Part shown: piece after piece, positions 24,804 through 33,791 of the stretch
Position numbering within the stretch: position 1 is the first letter of the stretch
How the letters are laid out: each line of letters opens with the position of its first letter
Assembly: GCA_017543645.1 (NCBI GenBank)
Contig: JAFYFR010000137.1
Location: forward strand, 1 to 39,480
Length of the DNA stretch: 39,480 nucleotides
Direction of reading: 5' to 3'
Source: Bacteroidales bacterium
GTDB lineage: Bacteria; Bacteroidota; Bacteroidia; Bacteroidales; UBA3824
Program-made: the position numbers and the translations under genes
The notes under the pieces: generated by a model
Told to the model about the DNA's origin: nothing
Seen by the model: only the letters and a program-made list of their open reading frames with translations
The model's database searches: none

Positions 24804-24896
24804 TATTTAAATAATTAAAAACCAAATACTTATTTTTAGAAATCTATACGCAAAGTATTTTTTTAAGAAAAAAAATACAAAAACACATAATTATAT

Positions 24897-24928
24897 TTTG
24901 TAAAATAAAAACAAAATATTTAACTTTG
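24897..24928 (+). promoter_or_regulatory. Bacteroidota-type promoter of the rimP-nusA-infB operon
   Basis: TTTG at 24897-24900, a 20-bp spacer and TAACTTTG at 24921-24928. Transcription would start around 24935, just before the hairpin at 24945. Confidence 0.8.
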
Positions 24929-24944
24929 CGCAAAATTATTAATG

Positions 24945-24969
24945 GAGGGGACTCAGTGTCCCCTCTTTT
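24945..24969 (+). promoter_or_regulatory. Leader hairpin upstream of rimP, attenuator-like
   Basis: Arms GAGGGGAC (24945-24952) and GTCCCCTC (24958-24965) form a perfect 8-bp stem around a 5-base loop, followed by TTTTA. It ends 15 bp before the rimP start and lies inside the expected leader. The shape is that of an intrinsic terminator, so conditional termination of the operon is plausible; comparable premature terminators have been predicted upstream of rimP/nusA in other bacteria. Confidence 0.7.
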
Positions 24970-24983
24970 ATTCGCACAGCCAA

Positions 24984-25442
24984 ATGATATCAGAACAAAG
25001 TATACGAGCCATATTAGAGCAAGAAAAGGAGTTTGAAAAGTTTTTCTTTGTCAGTGTAAAAGTATCAGGCGACAATCAGATAACCATCACCGCCGATACC
25101 GACCAAGGCATAACCATCGACGAGTGCGGAGCCATAAGCACCAAGCTCGAAGAGCTGCTCGACCGTGACAAAGAAGATTTTGAACTCGAAGTATCAAGCC
25201 CGGGACTCACCGAGCCATTCAAAGTTCCGTGGCAGTACGCTAAAAATATCGGCAAAACCGTAGACATAGTTCTCATCGACGGCGAAAAAATAAGCGGCGA
25301 AATCATTAGTGCCGACAACGCAGGCGTTACCGTAAAGCAGACAATAGCTGCCAAAGTCAACGGCAAACGCACCAAAAACGAAGTGGTAAACACACTGAAC
25401 TTTGCCAGCATAAAGTCAACTAAATTGAAATTAAAATTTTAA
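24984..25442 (+). CDS. rimP: Ribosome maturation factor RimP
   Basis: The frame is open from an ATG at 24942, but that ATG lies in the leader hairpin; the ATG at 24984 (MISEQSIRAILEQEKEF) gives 152 residues, the usual size. Seen: GDNQITITADTDQGITIDECGAIS, cited as ADTDQGITIDECGAIS, then the strongly conserved LEVSSPGLTEPFKVPWQYAKN, cited as LEVSSPGLTEPF. RimP helps mature the 30S subunit. It is the first gene of the classic rimP-nusA-infB operon, with 20 bp before nusA. RimP production could be set by the hairpin just upstream. Confidence 0.95.
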   Translation: MISEQSIRAILEQEKEFEKFFFVSVKVSGDNQITITADTDQGITIDECGAISTKLEELLDRDKEDFELEVSSPGLTEPFKVPWQYAKNIGKTVDIVLIDGEKISGEIISADNAGVTVKQTIAAKVNGKRTKNEVVNTLNFASIKSTKLKLKF

Positions 25443-25462
25443 AAACATAGGCGGTTAAAACA

Positions 25463-26698
25463 ATGGAAATCAATAATCTCATAGAAACCTTTGCCGAATT
25501 TAAAGAGCAGAAAAGCATTGACCGCGCCACAATGATGCGCGTTATCGAAGAAGTATTCAGGAACATCCTTGCCAAAATGTACGGCACCGACGAAAACTTC
25601 GACATCATTATCAACATCGACAAAGGAGACCTTGAAATATGGAGAAACAGGGTAGTAGTGGAAGACGCTGACCTGCAGGATCCCAACCTCGAAATCTCGC
25701 TCTCCGATGCCAAGAAAATCGACAGCGACTACGAAATCGACGAGGAAGTAACCGACGAAGTGCCGTTTAGAGACTTCGGCAGAAGAAACATCCTTACTCT
25801 CAGACAGAACCTCACATCTAAAATATTAGAATTAGAAAAAGAAAAACTCTACGAAAAGTATAAAAACAGAATCGGTGAAATCGTAGCTGGTGAAGTATAC
25901 CAAGTGTGGAAACGCGAGATACTTATCCTCGACGACGAAGGAAACGAGCTGATGCTCCCCAAAGCGGAACAGATCCCGACAGACTTTTTCCGCAAGGGCG
26001 ACAACCTCAGAGCCGTTATCAGCCACGTGGAAATGCGCAACGGTTCGCCATTCATCCTCCTATCAAGAACAGATCCGGCATTTCTCGAGAGATTGTTTGA
26101 ATTGGAAGTTCCCGAAATTAACGACGGACTTATCACAATTAAGAAAATTGTTAGAATCCCGGGCGAACGCGCAAAAGTGGCTGTGGAAAGTTACGACGAC
26201 CGTATCGACCCAGTGGGCGCATGCGTGGGCATGAAAGGCTCAAGAATCCACGGTATTGTCCGTGAGCTACGAAACGAAAACATCGACGTAGTCAACTTCT
26301 CCGCCAACACCCAACTTTACATCACAAGAGCTCTCAATCCAGCTAAGATTAACAATATTAAGGTAAACGAAGCTGAAAAGAAAGCCGAAGTATACCTCGA
26401 CCCGGAAGAAGTTTCAAAAGCCATCGGCAAAATGGGTGCGAATATCAAGCTCGCTACTCAGCTCACCGGCTACGACATCGAAGTGTACCGCGACATCGAC
26501 GAAGGCGAAGAGGACGTTGACCTCGAAGAGTTCAACGACGAAATCGAAATGTGGATTATCGACACTCTGAAATCTATCGGATGCGATACCGCCAAAAACG
26601 TACTCAAAATCCCCAAGGACGAACTCGTTAAACGTACCGACCTTGAAGAGGAGACTATCGAAGAAGTTCTGAACATACTTAAAGCCGAATTTGAATAG
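25463..26698 (+). CDS. nusA: Transcription termination/antitermination factor NusA
   Basis: A 411-residue protein. The N-terminal RNA polymerase-binding domain covers about residues 1-130. An S1 domain follows (GEIVAGEVYQVWKREILIL to HVEMRNGSPFILLSRT, about 135-205). Then come the paired KH domains: DPVGACVGMKGSRIHGIVREL and SKAIGKMGANIKLATQLTG. An acidic region and a short helical C-terminal segment (VLKIPKDELVKRTDLEEETIEEVL, cited as IPKDELVKRTDLEEET) complete it. NusA modulates pausing, termination and antitermination. The order rimP-nusA-infB is the standard one. The leader hairpin upstream is interesting because NusA could in principle act on it to regulate its own operon. Confidence 0.97.
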   Translation: MEINNLIETFAEFKEQKSIDRATMMRVIEEVFRNILAKMYGTDENFDIIINIDKGDLEIWRNRVVVEDADLQDPNLEISLSDAKKIDSDYEIDEEVTDEVPFRDFGRRNILTLRQNLTSKILELEKEKLYEKYKNRIGEIVAGEVYQVWKREILILDDEGNELMLPKAEQIPTDFFRKGDNLRAVISHVEMRNGSPFILLSRTDPAFLERLFELEVPEINDGLITIKKIVRIPGERAKVAVESYDDRIDPVGACVGMKGSRIHGIVRELRNENIDVVNFSANTQLYITRALNPAKINNIKVNEAEKKAEVYLDPEEVSKAIGKMGANIKLATQLTGYDIEVYRDIDEGEEDVDLEEFNDEIEMWIIDTLKSIGCDTAKNVLKIPKDELVKRTDLEEETIEEVLNILKAEFE

Positions 26699-26764
26699 TC
26701 ATGAATTCGCCCGTAATATGTCGCAGACGCAAATTTAACAGCAGTTAATACTTTTATCCAAACA

Positions 26765-29668
26765 ATGGGACAAGACATTAGACTAAAAACAATAGCAAAA
26801 GAACTCAACGTTGGCGTCAACACCATCGTAGAATTCCTTCACAAAAAAGGGTATGTAATCGACGCCAATCCTAACACTAAGATTGACAGCGGTCAGTATG
26901 CCATGCTTATAAAAGAATACAGCTCCGACATGATGGCCAAAAAACAGATGGAAAAACAAGTTGAGATCGACAAGAAAAGAAAAGAGAACATAACAGCCGA
27001 CAGAGAACAGACTAACAAACCTCAGAACAACGCCGCAGAAACAACCAACCAGTCGAACCCTAAGCCCGAAATTAAACTCGTAGGAAAAATAGACCTCGGT
27101 CAAAATAAAACTAAAACAACAAACACACAACAGCAACAAAAAACTGCTGACGACAACAAACAGAAACAGCCAGTGCAACAAGACAACACCAAAACAGAAA
27201 ATTCCGGCAATCAGGGCGGTCAACAAAAAAACGACAACAAGAAAAACCAGCAAGGCAATAAGCCTCAGAGGGAAGACAGGACTGTAAAGGTTGTAGGCAA
27301 GGTTGACTTAGACTCGCTCAATCCCAAAAACCGCAACAACGACCGCAAGCAAGGCGACAAACGCGACGACAACCGTCAGCAGCAAGACCGCGACCGTAAC
27401 CGCAAGCCCGAACGTCAGGCAGCAGAAACTCCCGCTCGTAGCGAAGAAATTTTTGCTCCAAAGGTTCAAAAAATCACAGGCCCTACCATTTTAGGCAAAA
27501 TAGAATTGCCCGTTGAGCCCAAAGGCAACTCTACGCGCAAGCTCAGCAAGAAAAAACGCCGCAGAATAGGCAAAGAGCCTGTCGACATCCAGCAGAAAGA
27601 CGAAATGCGCGAAAACTCACGCGGCGACTCCAAAAACCGTCCTGCCAAAAAGGACAAGAAGGGTGAGCAAAAGGGCGAGCGCAACGAGTCGAGAGTCGGA
27701 AACAACAACGATTCACGCAAAAACCGCGACAAAAAACGTCGCAACGAAGATATAAAGAAAGAAATCACCGTAGAGGACACAAAGAAACAGGTGAAGGAGA
27801 CTCTCGCACGCCTTACCAACGCGGGCGGCAAGAGCCAGACTTCTAAGCACAACCGCGAAAAACGCGAGAAGGTGCGCGAGCGTATCAACGAGGAGAACAA
27901 AATAGCCGAGAGCGAGAAGAAATTGCTCGAGGTTACAGAGTACATCTCTGCCAACGACCTGTCTACGCTTATGAACGTGCCCGTCCGCGACCTGCTTTCG
28001 ATATGTTTCGACCTCGGTTTCCCTGTTTCTATCAACTCAAGCCTCGACGCCGAAATGATAAAGGTGCTGGCAGAAGAGTTCGGTTTCGAGGTAAAATTCC
28101 TCGGCTTAGGCGAAGAACCCGACCCTGTAAACAAGTTGGATCCCGCCGAAATGAAGCCGCGTCCGCCGATTGTTACCATCATGGGACACGTAGACCACGG
28201 CAAGACCGCGCTCCTCGACTACATCCGCAAGACCAATGTGATAGCTGGCGAGGCCGGCGGCATCACTCAACATATCGGAGCTTACAACGTAACGCTCCCC
28301 GACGGAAAACGTATCACATTCCTCGACACACCGGGTCACGAGGCGTTCACCGCAATGCGTGCCAGAGGAACCAAGATTACCGACATTGTGGTAATCGTAA
28401 TAGCTGCCGACTCGCAGGTGATGCCCACCACCGAAGAGGCTATCAGCCACGCCAAGGCAGCCAATGTGCCTATCATTTTCGCAATCAACAAAATCGACCG
28501 TCCTAACGCCGACCCTGAAAAAATCAGACGCGAGCTTGCCGACCGTGGAATGTTGGTAGAGGACTGGGGCGGCGACTACGGCTGCGTTAACATCTCGGCC
28601 AAACAAGGAACCAACGTAGACCAGCTTTTGGAACGCATACTGCTCGAGGCAGAAATGCTCGACCTCAAAGCTCACTACACCTGTCCGGCATTCGGTTCGG
28701 TGGTTGACGCCGCTCTTGATCACGGTCAGGGCTACGTTACCAATGTGGTTATCAGTCACGGCACACTCAAAGTGGGCGACGTGGTTTGGGCAGGATGTTA
28801 CTCGGGCAAAATCAAGGCTATGTTTAACGAGCGTAACAAACGTGTTAAATCAGCCGGACCCGCAATGGCAGCCTCTATCTTAGGTCTCAACGGCGCACCA
28901 AACGCTGGCGACAAGTTTGAAGTAATGGAAGACGAACGTTCGGCACGCGAAAGAGCGGTACGCCGCCAGCAGCTCGAGCGCGAAATCACCAACCGCATCA
29001 ATGTAATCGACCTCAACAAGTTTGCCCACGACGTGATAGCAGGCAACACCGAAGAGCTTGTGCTCAACCTCGTTATCAAGGGCGACGTTCAAGGCTCTAT
29101 CGAGGCATTGAAGAGCTCGTTTGAAAAACTCTCTACCGACAACATCAAGGTCAAAGTTATACATGCCGGCGTAGGTCAGATTTCGGAATCCGACGTAATG
29201 CTTGCCAAAGCATCCAAGGCTATTATCATCGGTTTCCAAGTTCGTCCGGCGCAAGGCACTAAGAAACTCGCCGAGAAAGACAACGTGGAAATCCGTCTCT
29301 ACTCTATCATCTACGACGCTATCGACGATGTTAAGGACGCTCTCGAAGGTATGCTTTCGCCCGACATCAAGGAGGAAATCACCGGTACTGCCGAAATCAA
29401 AGAGATATTCAAGATTTCAAAAGTGGGCAATATCGCAGGCTGTATGGTTCAGGACGGAAAGATTATCCGCAAAAACAAGTGCCGCGTAATTCGCGACGGC
29501 ATTGTGGTATACTCTGGCGAACTCGGCTCGTTGAAACGTTACAAAGACGACGTGGCAGAAGTTACCACCGGCATGGAGTGCGGCTTGAATATCGACAAGT
29601 TCAACGACATCCAAGTTGGCGACATCATCGAATCGTTTGAAGAAAAGAAAGTTAAGAAAACTCTTTAG
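26765..29668 (+). CDS. infB: Translation initiation factor IF-2
   Basis: A 967-residue GTPase. An IF2N helix-rich start ([25 protein letters not shown], cited as [16 protein letters not shown]) is followed by a very long charged, Asn/Gln/Lys-rich low-complexity linker over about residues 58-385, then a second IF2N region ([18 protein letters not shown]). The G domain shows GHVDHGKT at 474-481, [22 protein letters not shown] and the SAK motif; domains II-IV follow to the C-terminus. It places initiator tRNA on the 30S subunit. The linker length is on the long side but typical of Bacteroidales. It is the last gene of the operon; a strong terminator follows. Confidence 0.97.
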   Translation: MGQDIRLKTIAKELNVGVNTIVEFLHKKGYVIDANPNTKIDSGQYAMLIKEYSSDMMAKKQMEKQVEIDKKRKENITADREQTNKPQNNAAETTNQSNPKPEIKLVGKIDLGQNKTKTTNTQQQQKTADDNKQKQPVQQDNTKTENSGNQGGQQKNDNKKNQQGNKPQREDRTVKVVGKVDLDSLNPKNRNNDRKQGDKRDDNRQQQDRDRNRKPERQAAETPARSEEIFAPKVQKITGPTILGKIELPVEPKGNSTRKLSKKKRRRIGKEPVDIQQKDEMRENSRGDSKNRPAKKDKKGEQKGERNESRVGNNNDSRKNRDKKRRNEDIKKEITVEDTKKQVKETLARLTNAGGKSQTSKHNREKREKVRERINEENKIAESEKKLLEVTEYISANDLSTLMNVPVRDLLSICFDLGFPVSINSSLDAEMIKVLAEEFGFEVKFLGLGEEPDPVNKLDPAEMKPRPPIVTIMGHVDHGKTALLDYIRKTNVIAGEAGGITQHIGAYNVTLPDGKRITFLDTPGHEAFTAMRARGTKITDIVVIVIAADSQVMPTTEEAISHAKAANVPIIFAINKIDRPNADPEKIRRELADRGMLVEDWGGDYGCVNISAKQGTNVDQLLERILLEAEMLDLKAHYTCPAFGSVVDAALDHGQGYVTNVVISHGTLKVGDVVWAGCYSGKIKAMFNERNKRVKSAGPAMAASILGLNGAPNAGDKFEVMEDERSARERAVRRQQLEREITNRINVIDLNKFAHDVIAGNTEELVLNLVIKGDVQGSIEALKSSFEKLSTDNIKVKVIHAGVGQISESDVMLAKASKAIIIGFQVRPAQGTKKLAEKDNVEIRLYSIIYDAIDDVKDALEGMLSPDIKEEITGTAEIKEIFKISKVGNIAGCMVQDGKIIRKNKCRVIRDGIVVYSGELGSLKRYKDDVAEVTTGMECGLNIDKFNDIQVGDIIESFEEKKVKKTL

Positions 29669-29721
29669 CATCCATATATCATCATCCTTAATACATCCAT
29701 CAATCATTCATCCATCCATCG

Positions 29722-29752
29722 GCGGAGTCCTGTTCAGGACTCCGCTTTTTTT
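29722..29752 (+). terminator. Intrinsic terminator of the rimP-nusA-infB operon
   Basis: GCGGAGTCCTG and its complement AGGACTCCGC surround a short TTC loop (29722-29745), followed by seven T at 29746-29752. It comes after a 50-bp CATC-rich low-complexity stretch downstream of the infB stop. Confidence 0.92.
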
Positions 29753-29783
29753 ATTTGCTCCGGTAATTTATTGCCCAGTTTTT

Positions 29784-29813
29784 TTTGAAAACCGTTTTTT
29801 TGTGTTTTCTTTG
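29784..29813 (+). promoter_or_regulatory. Candidate promoter of the second BspA-like gene
   Basis: TTTG at 29784-29787, an 18-bp spacer, then TTTCTTTG at 29806-29813, one base off TAnnTTTG. The start codon is 41 bp downstream. Confidence 0.55.
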
Positions 29814-29854
29814 CATTGGCAACCATAATTATCAACTTCAAAATTACAATTGAC

Positions 29855-32800
29855 ATGAAAAAATTACAACTATTATTAATTTCTATCCTCATTCCATTTA
29901 CTGTTTTTGGGGAAATAATGCGTGCAGAGTCCTACTCATTTGACGAATCTACACAAACTCTTACTATCAGTGACGGTTTTTCCAGATATAGTTTCTACGG
30001 CGACAAAAACTTGGTTCTAAAAATTGTTGCCGAAGAAGGTGCTCTGTTGCCCCAAAACTGTTCATCTTTATTGGATGAGTACTTCAATGTTACTGAGATT
30101 GACCTTTCAAAGGCTGACGCTTCTGAGGTAACATCGATGCGTAGTATGTTTTACAACTGTATTAATCTTGAAAGCATTACCTTCGGTGATGAATTCAGCA
30201 CTCCTCAATTAACCGATATGGAGAATATGTTTTGGAATTGTTACAAATTAAAATCAGTTACATTTGGCAAAAAATTCAATACATCGAAAGTACAGGATAT
30301 GACATTTATGTTTATGAATTGCAAAAGTCTTGAAAGCGTAATTTTCGGCGAACAGTTCACAGCTGATGATGTCCAATACATTAATTGTATGTTCAGCAAT
30401 TGTTACAGTCTCAAAACTGTTGACTTGAGCAGTTTTAACACTAAGGAGTTAGTCTCTATGGGACAGATGTTTGATAATTGCCGCAGCCTTACCACTGTTA
30501 ACTTCGGAAACATGAATACATCGTCGGTTAAGTATATGAACTATATGTTCAATGGATGTATGAGTCTTACAAATGTTACATTAGATTTTGATTCTCAGAA
30601 TGTAGAAACCATGGATAAGATGTTTGCAGATTGTATCAGTCTTAAAGACATCTCATTCGGCAAAAACTTCAGCACTGCCAAAGTCAAGAATATGGACGAT
30701 ATGTTCTTAAACTGCAAGAGTCTTACAGAGCTTACTTTGAATTTTGATAACAGCAATGTATCAACCTTGGTTCGTATGTTCAAAGGTTGCGAAAAACTCG
30801 TTACTATTTATGTCGGCAGTGAATGGTATCCTTCAAAGGTGAACCAATCTTCTGCATACTCACTGTTTCAAGATTGTTTTAATCTTATTGGTGGAGAAGG
30901 CACATGTTATGCCAGCCATAGCTACGAAGCCAACCTTTCAACGTATGCCCAAATAGACGGCGGCACTGGAAATCCCGGCTTTTTTACAGAAATTGGCAAA
31001 GAAAAAAACATCGGAGTAACAATTCTATCGGTTGATCCTAAATATACAGAATTTGCCATAGGTGAGAAAATTAACACAGCCGAAGGCACCGTAACATATC
31101 TCTGCACTAAGGAAGGTAGCAATACAGGAACTGAAGTTACTGTAGCATTGGCACATGGATATCTGTTGGATTACGATCCTTATAAAGAAGGCACTCAGAC
31201 TATTCAAGTTGCATGTTGTGGTTCTACAAACACAGTGTCCTTTGATGTTTCATTCAACGAAAAACCTATGCTATACATGTTATACGACCTCGAACAGAAG
31301 CAATTGAACTACTATTTCGGCAGTTATCAACCAAATGCTACGCTCTACCGTTTGTCATATTTAGATTCAGATATTAAAAAAGTGCATATTGACCAGTCGT
31401 TAAACACCGCCAAACTTTCATCTCTGAAATTTAACAATTTATCCAACGTTACAGAGATAGAAGGCCTGAACTATATTCATACAGACAATATGTCTAACAT
31501 GCAGGAAATGTTTAAAAATTGCAGCTCGCTTTTGAGCCTTGATTTGCGTAGTTTTAATACCGAAAAAGTAGAAAACATGGATGATATGTTTAGTGGTTGC
31601 TTTAAGCTTCGCAGAATATTTGTTTCTTCCGGATGGCAAATCAATAGTATTCTTACTGGATCCTATCTTAATGGATTCTATGATTATATTTTTAACAGCT
31701 GTAACAAATTGATAGGAGGACAAGGTACACAGTACAAGGATGACGCCGCAACGATAGGCTTACCTTACGCAAAAATAGACGAAGGTGCAACATCGCCTGG
31801 ATATTTGACCGATAGGGTTTCTCTCTCCACTTTGGAGAATATGATTTCGCCCGACCCATTTGTGTATACTGGCGAGCCTATCTGCCCCATAGTTTACGAT
31901 GGTGCAATTCAGCTTGTAGAAAATATTGATTACACTGCCACATATTCCAACAATATCAATGTAGGTACAGCCACGATGATCATTACGGGCAAGGACAAAT
32001 ATTCTGGAACAGTAACTTTGAATTATTCTATTTATAAAGCCAAAGCCTCATTAATCAAAGCTCCTGCCGTTATCGAAAATCTTGTTTACGATGGCAAGCC
32101 TATAGCACTTGTTACAGAAGGAAAAACGAATTTGGGCAAAATGGTTTATCGTCTTGGCTATGATGGAGAACCTTCCGAAGAAATACCTACTGCCACCGAT
32201 GCCGGAACCTATTTAGTTTTTTATAATGTGCCAGGCACCGACAACTACGATGGTGTTTCGGATAATTATTTGACAGTTTCTATCGCCGAAGCCAATTCTG
32301 AGCTTGTTACCGCGCCAGAGCCTGTTAGCAACCTTGTGTATACCGGCAAGCCTCAGAGCATTGTTGTGCCAGGAGTTGCCAAAAACGGAACGGTTATATA
32401 CCGTATCGGCTCTTACGGCATATTTTCGGAAGATATTCCCTCTCCCACGCTTGCCCAAGATTATCTTGTATATTACAAGGTGGAGGGCGACAATAATTAC
32501 AACGATGTTGACGAACAATTTTTCACAGTGTCGATTTCCCCAGCCGAAGCTAAAATAACAACCGAACCCATGGCGGTGCAAAATCTTGTGTACAATGGTA
32601 AAAGTCAAGAACTTATTTCTGCGGGAGAGTCTAATTTCGGTAATGTAGTCTATAAACTTGGTTCCAACGGCGTGTATTCGTCCGCTATTCCAACAGCCAC
32701 CGATGCCGCTGAGTACACTGTATATTACAAAGTGGAAGGCAACGATAATTTCAAAGGCATTGCCGAAGCCTCTGTAAAGGTTGCTATTAACAAGGGTGTG

Positions 32801-33760
32801 CCAACATACACCAAACCATCGATTCCGACATTAGCATGCAATGCCAAGTTAGACGATATTACATTTGACAATGGTTTCGCTTTCGCACCCAACAGCAACC
32901 CACTTAAAATCGGCGCAAACAAACTTATGCTTGTGTACACTCCCGACGACACCGACAATTATGAGGTTGTGGAGGATATTGAGATAACTATTACCGTAGC
33001 CGACCATGTGGGAGCTGACCCCGTTGTTGAAAATAATCAACCTGCTACCTGCAACAATACTGGTTCGTGTCACAAAGTTGTGTACTGCTCTGTTTGCAAC
33101 AAGGAGTTAAGCCGCACGCCAACTACAATTCCCGCATTAAGCCACCAATTCGGTACGCCTGAATACACATGGAGCGACGACGGCTCATCTTGCACCGCAA
33201 AAGCAGTTTGCGCCAACGACAAATCGCACATTCTTACCGAAACCGCAACAATTTCCAGCGAAGTAACTACCCAACCCACCACCGAGAGCAAGGGTACTAC
33301 CACATACACGGCTACTTTCAAAAACGAATTGTTTTCCACTCAGACCAAGGCTGTAGAGGATATTGACAAACTCCAACCCGAGAACCCAGAAAATCCCGAG
33401 AATCCAGAAAACCCAGAAAATCCAGAAAATCCCGAGAATCCTGAAAACCCCGAGAATCCCGAGAACCCCGAGAATCCTGAAAATCCAGAGAATCCTGAAA
33501 ACCCTGAAAACCCCGAGAATCCCGAGAATCCGGGAACCCCTGTTTCAGATGTTCCTGTGTCGAGCGTAAAAGTTTGGAGTTTCAGCAACATCATCGTTAT
33601 AGAATCTGCTTCCGACTGTCATTACAAAATAGTTGACCTCAACGGACATACGATTTCGGAATCAACCACAACATCTACCCGCGAACAGATATCAATCAAC
33701 CAATCGGGCATTTATATTGTACTTATTAATCAAAAATCGTATAAAGTTTTGATTAATTGA
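29855..33760 (+). CDS. BspA-like surface protein with MBG-type repeats, Pro-Glu-Asn stalk and T9SS-type C-terminal domain
   Basis: The ATG at 29855 starts a signal peptide (MKKLQLLLISILIPFTVFG); the frame is open from 29816, but that start would bury it. The product is 1301 residues. About residues 60-375 and 500-600 hold DUF285/BspA units (AKVKNMDDMFLNCKSLTEL type). About 653-1040 contain Ig-like repeats of about 88 residues with the pattern VYDGKPI ... TDAGTYLVFYNV ... NYDGVSDNYLTVSI, resembling MBG domains. About 1049-1170 have a Cys pattern (TCNNTGSCHKVVYCSVC) like repeats common in gut surface proteins. Residues 1175-1225 are 17 Pro-Glu-Asn triplets, probably a rigid stalk. The C-terminus (VWSFSNIIVIE ... 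DLNGHTISE ... NQSGIYIVLINQKSYKV) matches that of the protein at 3666-7205 and resembles a T9SS sorting domain. Its ligand is unknown. Confidence 0.88.
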   Translation: MKKLQLLLISILIPFTVFGEIMRAESYSFDESTQTLTISDGFSRYSFYGDKNLVLKIVAEEGALLPQNCSSLLDEYFNVTEIDLSKADASEVTSMRSMFYNCINLESITFGDEFSTPQLTDMENMFWNCYKLKSVTFGKKFNTSKVQDMTFMFMNCKSLESVIFGEQFTADDVQYINCMFSNCYSLKTVDLSSFNTKELVSMGQMFDNCRSLTTVNFGNMNTSSVKYMNYMFNGCMSLTNVTLDFDSQNVETMDKMFADCISLKDISFGKNFSTAKVKNMDDMFLNCKSLTELTLNFDNSNVSTLVRMFKGCEKLVTIYVGSEWYPSKVNQSSAYSLFQDCFNLIGGEGTCYASHSYEANLSTYAQIDGGTGNPGFFTEIGKEKNIGVTILSVDPKYTEFAIGEKINTAEGTVTYLCTKEGSNTGTEVTVALAHGYLLDYDPYKEGTQTIQVACCGSTNTVSFDVSFNEKPMLYMLYDLEQKQLNYYFGSYQPNATLYRLSYLDSDIKKVHIDQSLNTAKLSSLKFNNLSNVTEIEGLNYIHTDNMSNMQEMFKNCSSLLSLDLRSFNTEKVENMDDMFSGCFKLRRIFVSSGWQINSILTGSYLNGFYDYIFNSCNKLIGGQGTQYKDDAATIGLPYAKIDEGATSPGYLTDRVSLSTLENMISPDPFVYTGEPICPIVYDGAIQLVENIDYTATYSNNINVGTATMIITGKDKYSGTVTLNYSIYKAKASLIKAPAVIENLVYDGKPIALVTEGKTNLGKMVYRLGYDGEPSEEIPTATDAGTYLVFYNVPGTDNYDGVSDNYLTVSIAEANSELVTAPEPVSNLVYTGKPQSIVVPGVAKNGTVIYRIGSYGIFSEDIPSPTLAQDYLVYYKVEGDNNYNDVDEQFFTVSISPAEAKITTEPMAVQNLVYNGKSQELISAGESNFGNVVYKLGSNGVYSSAIPTATDAAEYTVYYKVEGNDNFKGIAEASVKVAINKGVPTYTKPSIPTLACNAKLDDITFDNGFAFAPNSNPLKIGANKLMLVYTPDDTDNYEVVEDIEITITVADHVGADPVVENNQPATCNNTGSCHKVVYCSVCNKELSRTPTTIPALSHQFGTPEYTWSDDGSSCTAKAVCANDKSHILTETATISSEVTTQPTTESKGTTTYTATFKNELFSTQTKAVEDIDKLQPENPENPENPENPENPENPENPENPENPENPENPENPENPENPENPENPENPGTPVSDVPVSSVKVWSFSNIIVIESASDCHYKIVDLNGHTISESTTTSTREQISINQSGIYIVLINQKSYKVLIN
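33377..33529 (+). repeat. Seventeen tandem 9-bp units encoding Pro-Glu-Asn
   Basis: All 17 units encode PEN, yet the codons vary (CCC, CCA, CCT; GAG, GAA; AAT, AAC). This suggests that the peptide is maintained by selection rather than by recent slippage, although 9-bp steps still allow in-frame length change. Confidence 0.97.
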
Positions 33761-33791
33761 TGATTCTATTTAATATTTTGAATTAATTATC

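Noticed and set aside
24942..24983. Upstream ATG of rimP at 24942
   Set aside because: It lies at the foot of the leader hairpin and would add 14 residues not seen in the family.
29669..29720. CATC-rich stretch after infB as a tandem repeat of interest
   Set aside because: It is short, irregular and low-complexity, without a fixed period.
33340..33594. Antisense Gly-Phe-Ser repeat protein
   Set aside because: It is the reverse reading of the Pro-Glu-Asn codons and has no start signal of its own.
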